Below are positions 1-12,200 of a DNA stretch of 64,000 nt, piece after piece (position 1 is the stretch's first letter; every line of letters starts with the position of its first letter). Origin of the DNA: Crossaster papposus (Eukaryota; Echinodermata; Asteroidea; Velatida; Solasteridae); assembly GCA_037893245.1 (NCBI GenBank), contig JBAIAA010000096.1, positions 1,612,001 to 1,676,000 on the forward strand. Reading direction: 5' to 3'. The notes beneath the pieces are model-generated. The model was not told the DNA's origin and did no database searches. It saw only the letters and a list, made by a program, of their open reading frames with translations. The position numbers and the translations under genes were made by a program.

Positions 1-74
1 ACGGGTAGCCCTGGCTTTCAAACCTATACTACATGTAGTGTTGTTCACAGAAGGTTATTGGTATTTCGCAGACG

Positions 75-256
75 ATGGATTACCCATACGAAGCAAGCGA
101 CGAGGCCAGCGAATCGGAGCTTCTGGATAAGAGTCTGTCCATGTGGAGAGGCTGGGGAACTTTAGGGGAGGATCCCTCCTTCCAGACCACACCCCTGGAC
201 CTACACACTGCGGCAAACATCGGGCTGTATGACTGCGTCAATGCATACATTGCAAG
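75..256 (+). CDS. ANKS3: ANKS3 exon 1
   Basis: Start codon, acidic/serine N-terminus and the first ankyrin repeat ([15 protein letters not shown]). Donor GCAAG/GTATAA; two bases of a Ser codon carry over. Bases 1-74 are 5' leader; an upstream leader exon outside the window is possible. Confidence 0.93.
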
Positions 257-3200
257 GTATAAATCCATGCATGATGAGACCTGAGAGCAGATGAACTGAT
301 GTCCAACTTTTGTGGCATACTTGCAGCTTTAAACCAAAACATCTTTAGAAGCAAAGATAATTGTAGAACTTATATTTGATTCACCAAACTTTAAGTCCCC
401 CTAGTCTAAGTTTGAGTCCTGATTCATGCAGTTTGAGACCGAGTCTGTGTCCCGAGTCGTGCAGTTTAAGTCTGAGTCTGAGTTTGAGTCAAGAGTCACA
501 AATGTACATGTACATTGTAGGACGAGTCTGTGTCACCTTTAACCCTATAAACCCTACATAATTCTACTTTTTACTACTAGTAGTAAAAAGTAGTATGCAG
601 TACTCTCACCTACTTGTGTGCAATGCCTGTAGTAATTTTTAGTATTTGGTACTTCACCCCTAATTCTCCTGTAATCTGGAAAAACCTAGTAAGTCAAATT
701 TTGGTGAAAATTGAGTTGGACCCATATTTGGACTTACTAGGTTTTTCCCCTTCAGTTAAAAATGTTAAAGTGCGTAAAACTCTTCCCTGTTGGCAGTTTT
801 TCATCTGGAAGACGTATATACTGATGTAATGATGTACTGTGAAAAACCTAGCAATTCAACTTGCTAGGTTTTCCCAGATCAGTACACATGACATGATATG
901 ACATACTAGGTAATAAGGAATAAGATGGGATCCAATCTCGTTTGTTGATTCAGGGGACACACTTTTATGCGTGCAGACAGCGTCCATGGTAACATCGGAA
1001 CAAAACAGTTTTCCTTCGTTTTCTTAAATTTGCATTCAACAGAGTTACTAGGTTTTTCCAGATTACAGGAGAATTGCACTTCTGTAGTACTTTTAAGCAT
1101 TGGGTCCCTCTGCTTGTGGAGTGTGCATGGTTCACACATACATCATGTATGTTGTGTAGGGTGTTCTAAACTCTACAGCAAAAATTGTCACTTGGGACAC
1201 ATCAATTGGTTTTGGTGATTTATTTACTTCAAGGCTGGACTACTGCATTTGTTTGCCAGGTAATAAGTATTGCTGGCCTGTATTGCCACTTTGTAGTTGG
1301 CAGTATCTGTACTCTGTCAGTACACACCCAATCATCAGTCACGGAGAGACCCAGTGCTACAAAATACTAAGTAGTATTCTACAGTACGCAGTTCTTTAGC
1401 CCAAAGTAAAGCCTAGGGGGTTAGGGTTAACAAGCCCAAATTGATTTTTTTCCAAAACAAGCCAGCTGCACGTGCTGTACTTTAGATGCCTCTCTTCTGC
1501 ACCACAGTACACTATTAATTGTATCTCGTGCTCGGAAAAGATCATCTTAAAAATAATACCTTTGAAAAGATGAGTGATTTAAAAAAATATTTTGGTAGAG
1601 TCCCAAGTCATGCAGGTCTATTATTATTATTATTATTAAACAAGATGAATCAGGTAGAGTGAGAAGAGTGCAAGCACTATAAGTTGCTTCTCGGCAACCC
1701 CCACACACCTGAAACGTCGAAGACAAAACATGAAACAGACTGGAGACAACATACAAACAAACACACACACACACAGTGCTTTACCTTACATACGTACTGT
1801 GGACATTCCTTTGTCTTCGTGTAGTTAAAAAACGTTGACTAAATACTCATTTTTCTCGCTTCCCCAAAACAAATTTACCCTCAAATTTTGATTCTGGGCC
1901 TCTCAATTGTTCCTTCTATCTTGTCTATACATGTATATAACCCTAACCCGTTTTTCCTCTAGCGCTCTTTTTCGGAAACTGAAAAACAGATTGTGGACCT
2001 GGGCAAGTCCACAAACCGTAACCTCTTCCCGCATCGTGTGGACCTATATTGTTCGGAGGTCGACAGTGCGTATGCAAGACTAACTCACAGTCGTGAACCA
2101 CATAACGACCAAGGATCGATATTGTGTTTTCCTTTGTTCCTTTACTATACCCTAACCCCATTACCTAGCGCTTGCCCCAACGATCGAGGACCGAATTCGG
2201 ACAAGCAAACCGTCCTTCGAGGATTCTTTGTTCCCTTTGTTCTCTTTTGTGTTTCGATCCTCGATCGTAATACGATACAAGAACACACACACACACAAGA
2301 AAACAAACTGGACAATAAAGAATAGGAGACAGGGTTTATTTGTGAAACTCATCCCAAGGGCAGAGCAACCTCTAGTCAGATAGTCTGCAGGTTCGAGTCT
2401 TGAGTTTGTGTCAAGTCCGAGTCCATGTCCAGGAACACGTGACTCGAGTCAGATCCAAGTCCGAGTCATGAGTGACTCTTAATCATACAGATTTTAGGTG
2501 TTTGTTATATAAACTGGTAATGACCAGGGGCTGATTTTACCAATGCTAAGATCAGTCTTAGGAAGAGAAGCGCATCCTAATTAACTTGCAGTAGATCTAA
2601 TGCAAGTTAAAATGAGGTAGTCTTCCTAAGATCGATCTTAGTTTTTTGTGTGAAACCGGCACCTGCATGTAATCACTTTATTGCAACTCTCTTTCCAAAG
2701 TAACATTGACCTGTAAATCACTTTCTTCTTTCAGTGGTGAAGTCAACATCAACCACAGGAACCATGGCGGCTGGACGCCGCTCATGTACGCCAGCTACAT
2801 CGGTCACGACAACGTGGTCAACCTGCTACTGGACGCAGGGGCAGCGGTGGACCTGAGGAACGAGAAGGGCGCCACTGCGCTGATGCTGACTGCCAGCTCC
2901 GGCAACGAAAGCGTGGCTTACTTCCTTGCCCAGGTACTTGTCCATTTATTCAGAGAGTGTGCAGCATGGACCAATCTGGCATGCTATTAACCAGTTCGCC
3001 CCTGGATTATTTTAACATCACCGAGCCGAGGTGCGGGATTATTTTTAACAAAATTTATCCGAGGCGGGTTCAGGCCAATGGTACCAGGTAGCACACCCAC
3101 GCATTTCCGGCCTTGCTTGCTGCTGACAGACATTTCCGGCCTTGCTCGCTGCTGACAGACATTTCCGGCCTTTCTCGTGACGTGTTTATTCGTCATCCGT

Positions 3201-6200
3201 TTTAAATCTGGGGACAACTTTGCGTGTATATGTATACGTCCTCTTGCGCGAACTGGTTAATAGATCTCTCTCAAAGACACCCAGCTTTGCAGGAGAACAA
3301 CAACTGCATATTCTACGCAGTCAAGCATGCATTGCGCAGTGGGGAAAATGTTTCAAACATGCTTGCTTATGTTTTCGAAATACACTGCAGCTAATGCGCG
3401 TTATGCAAGATGACGTACAAAATGCCGATGCACGTGGCTGATCTGCATAAAATATTGTCATTCAAACAAGACCTACATGTATACACCGATCCAGTAGGCC
3501 ACGTCTCTTGAAACATTTACCAATCCCACTGCATGATTTAAGGTTAGACAAATGTCGCCATTTTGTCTGACATCAATTCTTTACTTTGGCATATTTTACT
3601 GCGCACTTGTTATTGATTTTACCTTGGTTTCACTTGTACACTCTGATTCCAGTACCTACCTGGTTTTTATCATAGTCCTAGTTATTAACCAGTTTATGCT
3701 AAGATTATTTGGACATTGACCAAGCCCAGGTGAGGGATTCTTTACTAACGAAACTTGTTCCGAGGCGGGTGGGTTCATGCAGATATCAGTGGAAAGCACA
3801 CCCTCGCTCGTTAATTGCGAACCGGTTGCTGACAGATATTTTCTGGCCTGGCTTGTGACTAGTTTATCGGTCATCTGTTTTGAATCTCAGAAAAACTTTG
3901 CGGGTATATATGTCATCCAACGCGAACTGGTTAAAGGGAATCGACAACATTTGCAGACATCAAAAATAAATGACCAAATTATCACAAACAAACATTCCCT
4001 GGACTGGAAGGGAATGACAGTCTGAAACATCCCGTAAAATAATAGTGTGCCACCCAGCGTTGGAAAAAACAGATTTGTTTTTTAAATACTGCTTCTAATT
4101 TTTCATATTTAGTTATTCCACATTTCCTTTGCAATTGTTTACACATCTGTGAAGGCGTATAACTGATTCTCTGACCTTATAATTTCCTTCATGTCTACAA
4201 ATTGTTCCGTTTCAACTTAAGTGAGGTCAGGCTACCTGACTACAAAAAGATTGGTTTTCTTGATTTTACCATCATCTACAAACCCAAAACATCAAATAAG
4301 TCAGTGCAACAATATTTGCTATAACATACGAACTCCAAATCCATCTATTTCTGAAAATTACAGCAAAAACAAATGATGTACATTCCCTACAGTTCGCGCC
4401 GGAGGACGTATCGTGCAAAGATTTCCCCACATTGAAAACGGATGACGCATAAACACGTCACAAGCAAGGCCGGAAATGTCTGTCAGCAGCGAGCAAGGCC
4501 AGAAATGCGTGGGTGTGCTTCCCGGTACCATCAGCCGAACCCGCCTAGGATCGAGTTTCGTTAAAAGTAATCCTGCACCTCGGCTCGGTGATGTTAAAAT
4601 AATCCCGGCGCGAACTGGTTAACACCGTGAAATCAGATGTTACTGGAGGATTCAGGTTACTTTGTAGGAAACATGGGGGGTAGGGAGTTAGAGTTTTGTT
4701 ATGTTAATTGTAAATCCAAGTCCCGGTACCCTGCAAATTTTTGGTTCTTCCCCTATTTCTTTGCAAAAGATCTTCCGTACCAGTACTTGTGTGTAATGAC
4801 TTTTGGATGTAATACGCTGTGTGTATGTTCTTGTATCGTATTACAATCGAGGATCGAAGCACAAAAGAGAACTAAGGGAACAAAGGATCCTCGAAGGACG
4901 GTTTGCTTGTCCGAAATCAGTCCTCGATCGTTGGGTCAAGCGCTAGGTAATAGGGTTAGGGTATAGTAAAGGAACAAAGGAAAACACAATATCGATCATC
5001 GGTCGTTATGTGGTTCACGACTGTGTGTTTATATCTGGGCACACGTCGTTGCTAGGCAGTTGCTATGGTGGGCGTGGCCTACTTGATCAGTGAACTCTAT
5101 TTCTATTGCATCCTATAGCAAGGTGCAGAACTGGAAAACCGCGATAATAAGGGGTGGACGACGCTTTTCTACGCAACATACGCCGGCCATCAGAAAGTGG
5201 TTCAGTTCCTTCTCGACAATGGCGCTAACGTCAATGCCAGGTAGGCTGATTCATGTATACGTATAGCTATTATGGGCACTGTGAACAAGTAACAATGTCA
5301 AGTAACAACAACAATAGTTTTTCATTGTTAATGCACAGGTTTTTTTTCTTTTGTTATAATGTGACCAGCTCCCACGAAAACGGCGTAAAGTCAAGCTATG
5401 CTATATTGAGTTATGATTGAAAATATCCGATTTGACAGCAAGGAATTGTTTTGGGGGTTTTGGCATGATACAATTCCCACATATGTTTTCTTTTGAACTA
5501 CCAAGTATTTTTTTGCCAAAGATTAGCAGAGGTAACAATACTGTTGACCAAAAAGGTGGCACCTGACAAAAACCCACAAATTTACCTTCGAAACAACATC
5601 ACAGTCGTGTGTGCACATGCCTTATTTTTGTCTTGTTGAATATTTAAGCCAGCGAAAAGCTATTCAATATTTGGTTGATGATCGAAGACTGTACTGGAAT
5701 ATTTGGTATATTACCTACCTGGTTTTTATCATAGTCCTAGTTAATAACCAGTTCATGCCGAGAATATTTGGACATTGACAAAGCCCAGGTGCGGGATTCT
5801 TTTAAACAAAACTTGATCTGAGGCGGGAAAACCTTAACTGGGTTTTGGACCGGGTAGGGGTGTGCATTTACGGGTAGTTTGGAAACCGGGTACCTGATTA
5901 CAACAAAATATGGGTAATATGGGTACCCGGTTACCCGTTAACCCTAACTCCCTCACGGCTTTTACTAGAAAGTATCCTGAATCCGCCACAGTCCACTAAT
6001 TTTGGTTTTCAAAAACTGCTGGTGTCCTGAGTCCATCAGACTCCACCAGTATGCATTCTGGAGAGATCCTGAGTCCATCATACTCCACCAGCAAAAGTTT
6101 GATGGACTGTGACAGATTCAGGATACCTAGGTGGCATACAACAAAATGCAGTGCGTTTCTCCATAGAGTCCATCACAGTCCATCACCTGAATTTCTGTAT

Positions 6201-9200
6201 CCTGATCTATCACACTCCTGCAGTAACGCTAGGCTTAAAATCCTCAATCCATCACACTCCTCCAGTTGGTTCAATATGGAGGTATCCTGAATCCGCTAAA
6301 ATCCTCCGAAACAGGAAATGGATTTTGATGGACTCAGGGTGGTTAGGGTTAAAGAAACCCAACAAAATGTTAATCTCAGGAGTTTCTTTTTGGCTTGTTC
6401 ATAAAGTTCTGCACTATAACAATGAAACATTAGTGAGTTAATACTGCAAGATACAGTAGAAGTGTTTGCAGTGAGCAAATGCTTTAAGCCTTACTACCCC
6501 AAACCCATCAAATTTCCTAAAAACCCATTAAACTCCAACTGCAGATTTTGCTATGTTTTGGCAGGTTTTGTACCAAACCATAGCAACTTGTTGTTGAACT
6601 TTGTTTGACTCAGTACCAAAGCCCAGGGAGACCCTGTTGAACTTTGCGAGGTTCAGGGCAAAAAGACACGAGACTTGTAAAATGTTGGAGTTTAGGGCAT
6701 TTAGTCGTGGGGGGCCCACGGCTGGTCACGGCCCAGTTCTTGGTCAACTGTGTACATGTACACCCTGTGTTTCCGCATGGCCAGTCATCTCTGCACTAAT
6801 GCTGAACAATGCATTGAACCCATCTGTACCAAGTCAATCAAACTTCAAATGTTGGAGTTTGGCAGGTTTAGTACTTATAGGTTCAGTGCAGTGTACCAAT
6901 AATTACTGAACCTATGTGAGCTGTTGAAATGTGTTAGGTTTGGTATTCTTTCTAATGCGAGAGCCTAGATAGGGGGTTAGGGTTAAGGTGTTAAACTGCA
7001 AATTTGCGAGCGTCATCAATTGTAAATATATTTTGTTTTCCCATGTAGCCTGATTTCATTTTGAAAATTCTTAACAAATGACATTTAAATTCTTACGCTT
7101 TCATCGTCTGAAAAGTTTCTATGCGGTTTGTAAAGTTGGCTGCAGGTACTCGATTCCATAATCTAGAATCGGTTCATGGCATTAAAAGTCTGGTACTTGA
7201 GTACCCGGTTTCGATGCACAGCCCTAGTCCTAACCGAGTCATACACAGTATTGAAAGACATGTTCAGACTTGCCCAACCCATACAAATTTCATTTCTTCA
7301 ATTTTAAACCAAGGGAGCCACGACTGGGTATAACCCCTTTCATGATGGCCTCTGCAGAGGGACATGAAATCATTATCAACCTGCTACTGGATCACGTGAG
7401 TATTAGTGCGTAACATGTGCGTAGTTACATTCGGCTGATTGAGAATGCCCCCTCAATGCTGATCTGGACGTATCTCAAATTGTGACTCTCCAAATTTTAA
7501 ATTGAAATCAAAATCTTAAAATTCTGTTTTCCTGGAAAATACAGCATTTGGAATATACAGCTCCAGCTCCGTGTTATTTGTCAAGCACCATTTTTTTTAC
7601 ACTTAGCACCTTACTGCTTTAAACAATATCCAAAATGCACAACTGATACTGTACAGATTTTCATTTTTTATTTTTCAGGGTGTTGATGTTAACCTCCAGA
7701 ATGCGAATGGTGAAACGGCTCGCTCCTTTGCACTACTGAATGGCCACATGAAAATCATTGGCCTCATTGACAGCCAATGCATGTCACCTAGCATGGCCTT
7801 CAGCAGCCTCCGTAGTGAATCAGGTACATATACCAGATAGAGCGATATGAGGTCCAATTGTTACAGAGTTCCACTCAGGTGACATAGGTGGCTTGTGCAT
7901 AAAGCGCTTGCCTCTCACCAATATAGCCCGGGTTCGATTTCCCGGCCCGGACCATATGTGAGTAGAGTTGTGCGTTAGTTCTCTCCTGTGTCGCGACGAA
8001 TCTGCTCTGGGCCTTCCGGTTTTTCTTCCTCTGGAAAAAAACAAAAACCTAATTCTCTGACTGTGCTCCGTAGTTATATATGAGTCGGTGTGGCCGGCTG
8101 CAAGAGCCGGCTTTACGTGCCAGCGGCTCAACCATGTGTAGTTGCGTCCTTTGCAGTTTAGCACCCCAGCTGCAGTTATGAATGATTGGCCTTCCAAATT
8201 ATTATTATTATTATTAGGTGCGATGGTACGTAGGTTCAAATCCTGCCAGGAACATGATACTTGTGTACTTAATTGCCTCTCTCTACCCAGGAGTATAAAT
8301 GGGAACCTGTGAGGGTACAGACCATATACATGCTCATTTCGACCTGCTGTGAACTGGGGCCAATTTCACGGAGCTGCTAAGCACAACATTTTGCTTAGCA
8401 TGACAATTTGTCCTTGGTAAAAACAAGGTTACATACCAAATTTTCACGTGATCTTTATTGTTTTTGATTGATAATCAGCTGTTTTTTTGCTTAGCATAAA
8501 AAAACACGTAGAATTTTGGTTGATAACTTGTTTTAATGAGCAAGACATTTTTGTGCTCAGCAAATTTTTGTGCTTAGCAGCTCCGTGAAATTGGCCCCTG
8601 GTCCTAAGGCCTAATGAACAGGGGTAATAAATGTGAGGCGCTTTGAGACCTTTGGTATCAAGTTGTATACATGTATAAGCACTACAGTGTAAGTGCTAAC
8701 TTCACTGAGCTGATAAACAAAGGAATCAACCCAGCATGAAAATATTTAAAGTTCATGCACTCTGAACAAACTAGACTAGGTTTGCCTTGTCTTGTTCTCA
8801 TTTGGTTGTCTCAGCTCAGCTCCCGGCTGTCGATCTGTCATCCTCCGACGAAAGCTACCAGCGGCCCAACCGACCTCACGCTAGGTCTAGCAGGTTGAAG
8901 ACCAAAGGTCCTAGCATCTGGGATGGCCCCGAGACGCTAGCCAAGCTGCTGAGCGACCGCAAAGGAGGAAGCCAGGAAACCGTCTTGCCAAGCGCTGGTG
9001 AGTTATAGCTCAAAAACGTCATGGCTGTGTTATATCCACAGACTTGCATTTGAGTCACCAAAGTTCAAGTATTCTCCGAGTCACAATCCCGAGTCTGAGT
9101 CTCGAGTTGTGCAGGCCAATTCTGAGTCTCGAGTCACAAAAGTTGAGTCTGTGTCTGAGTCACAAATGTCGAGTCACAAGTCATGTTTAGGGTACTGCTA

Positions 9201-12200
9201 AATTCTGTCCCGCTGGTTTCCCATGCTACTATGCACGTCATCGTTTCGATGCATGAAGGTTTGCATGCATACGTATGTTTGTATATGTACAGACCTGCCG
9301 TACAAGAGGTACTGTTTTTGTTATCAGCCCCGCACTGTCTGCATCGTTTTCGAAATATTTAGTAGTTTTGTTGTTGAAAAAAGTTGTTTGTGAATGATAT
9401 TCAATCTTTAACTCTAACTCACTACTGCCTCTCCACTCCATCAAAATCCATCAGTCACTTTTTGTTTTATACCACTGAAGTGCTGATTGATGTTGATATG
9501 CTGTATGACAACAACACTACTGGATCCTAGGCAAAATTACGAAATTGCACTGGCACTGCTTCAGGCCTCCTGGACCAGGTTTATCCATGCCAGGCCACTC
9601 AGAATAAGTCTGCCAAAATCTAACAAATTGGGGGAGAATTTTGGCAGATTTGAGACGGTTATATTTAAAGAAAGCTCTGGAACTATTGCCAAGAGTTGCA
9701 ACCTATAATTCCTTTTGCAGGCAACTTATGGCTAACACCATTCCCACCTCCCAACCCTGCTACCAACAACAGCATTGATGATGAAGACCCTGCCTTCTGC
9801 AACTCCGGTGCCCAGACCATCAAGAGTAGCAACTCCAGTACCAGCAGTGGAGGAGGTGGAGGAGTGGGCAGTGGCAGGGGCTTCGCCGCTGCCCTGGGGA
9901 TCAGCGGCGGCAGCAGCAACCATTCCAGCACCGACGAGCACTCCTCAGAGACCTCCAGCTTCAGCCTCCCTCCGACCCCGAGCTCGAACTCTTCAGAGAA
10001 TGCCGGGTTTGCCGGGGCGCTTTCCGACCAGCTGTCACAGATGATCTCGGCCGACCTCAACCGCAGGGGCTTCGGTTTGGTAGATCCCCTTTACGCGGAG
10101 CCTCTAGTCACCGGTGGGATTGGAGAGGAGCACAGGTTACCAGCTTCATATCCCAACATGCCTTCACTAGCTAGTCCCCTGCACGCCACCCATCCCCACC
10201 AATTGCAATCAACGAATCCAACCTTGCACGCTTGCACAACAAACGGCGTGGGTTACCACTCAAGCGTGCTCCCCCTGTCCGGTGACATAATCCAGGACCC
10301 ACCCTATGACAAGCCTGCCGATAGCAAGCAGTACCCTTACCAGGACTTGGCCAGCCTTCTTGAGAGCCTGGGATTAAGAACTAAGTACTTCCATGTATTT
10401 GAGGAACAGGACGTGGACATGAGAGTGTTTCTGACCCTGACCGATAGCGACTTGAAGGAAGTTGGAATCAAGTGAGTGAATGTCAAGACATGGACCTCAT
10501 TTAGCTGTCACCATTCACCTGCTACCGCCATTTTAGGGGAACATTACACGTTCCTAGCTGTGAACCACATACAAAAAAATGTCTGTGCTGCAGTTATGCG
10601 TAGATTCATAAATAAACAAGCAAATACATGACATCAAATGCACACAATGTTTAAAGCCTGTCACAAGTTCATCGCGTCTTTTGATTGTCGCAAAATTTGA
10701 CGTCTTTTTGAGCTAGTTTTATGCCCTAAAAATTTAAGGAGCGAGACTATAATACTAAACAAATGTGTGTGTGTGGTTGTATAAATCTAATTACTGGTAC
10801 CCGGTATATGCAAGTGGTAACATTTCAATTGAATTTTTGACGTAGCTTTCCGTCCACTTTAAGCTTGTTTTACCCTTGAAACTGCATCATACCTCTGCCA
10901 TTTTGCTTTACTGTTTGAAGAGTTTCAAGAAGAGACCCAATGACTCCTTGGTATAATAAGACGACTGCCTATGGATTATCCACTCGTTGGACGAGTGTCT
11001 ATGATTAATTATGCAAAACAAGACAGCGTCTTAACCTCAAGATTCTGTCCATTCAGCAGGTGCTTTCTATAGCGATATCGTTATTAGCTGTTTCGGCCTT
11101 TCAGCCGAAACAGCTTTTGTTTTCGTTAAAGTTTTTTTTTTTTTTTTTTTTGTCACGTTTTTTCTGCCAATACACTTTGACACTTTGGTAAATCCGATCG
11201 ACTTGAGATTTTGCACATACTTAGACCAGCATCTGTGATGGTCCTAGAAGAAATTCGTCGCAATTACGTCATTCATGGTCACGTGACGTCGCGTTAAAGG
11301 TGCAGTTTTCCCCATAGGTTTTGTACACGTTTTCCTTCAGACTATTGACTTGGACACTTTAGTAAATCCGATTGACTTTAGACTTAATACAAACCTCAAC
11401 CACCATCCCCAAAAGGGGCCAAGAAAAAATCGTCATGATTACGCCATCGGGGGTCATGTGACGTCACGTTAAAGGTGTAGTTTTTAGGACCCTCTATCTC
11501 TGGAAGTACAGGTCTGATTGGGGTCAAACTTGGTATTCATGTATTCCAGGATGAGTTATAGACGAAAATTAAGATGAAATTATGATGACGTCATCGGGTG
11601 TCATGTGACGTCACATTAAAGGTTCAGTTTTTAGGACCCTCTATCTCTGAAAGTACATGTCTGATTGGGGTCAAACTTGGTATTCAGGTATTCCAGGATG
11701 TGTTATAGACGAAAATCAGGGTAACGTCATGATGACATCATCGTGGGTCATGTGACGTCACATTAAAGATGTAGTTTTTAAGACCCTCTATCTCTGAAAG
11801 TACAAGTCCAATTAGGGTCAAACTCGGTATTCAAGTATTCCGGATGTGTTATAGACGAAAAGTAAGTTGACGTCACGATGACGTCATCGGGTGTCATGTT
11901 ACGTCAGATTAAAGGTGTAGTTTTCCCCGTAGGATTTGTACACGTTTTTTGGAACATGTATTTGGCACTTTGGTAAATCCGATCGACTTCAGATTTGGTA
12001 CACACTTAGACCACCTCTCACATATTCAAAGTCATTTTAGACAAGCGAAACAGCTCTGTGTTTGTCCACAAACACATGTCTAGTTTAATCCTGTTACCTG
12101 TTGTTATGTTACAAAAGCACGGCAGCCATATTAGCCAATCAGAAGCTTTGTCCACATTTCTGCTTGAAATGTTGTAAGTCGACTCTGATTGGCCTGGCAC

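Larger units (their letters stand above)
257..2734. other. ANKS3 intron 1: repeats only
   Basis: No coding signal. It holds two GAGTC-rich degenerate tracts (393-535, 2394-2480), an (ATT)n run near 1617-1637, a CA run near 1757-1776, telomere-like GGTTAGGGTTAA words near 1420 and 1936, and one arm of the inverted repeat that flanks exon 2. A repeated CCTAGTAA/TTACTAGG motif with GGTTTTTCC occurs around 685-740, 843-870 and 1040-1060. Confidence 0.7.

Noticed and set aside
7888-7960. tRNA gene
   Set aside because: B-box and A-box-like words are present, but no full cloverleaf with an anticodon arm could be drawn, and it is followed by a SINE body and (ATT)n tail.
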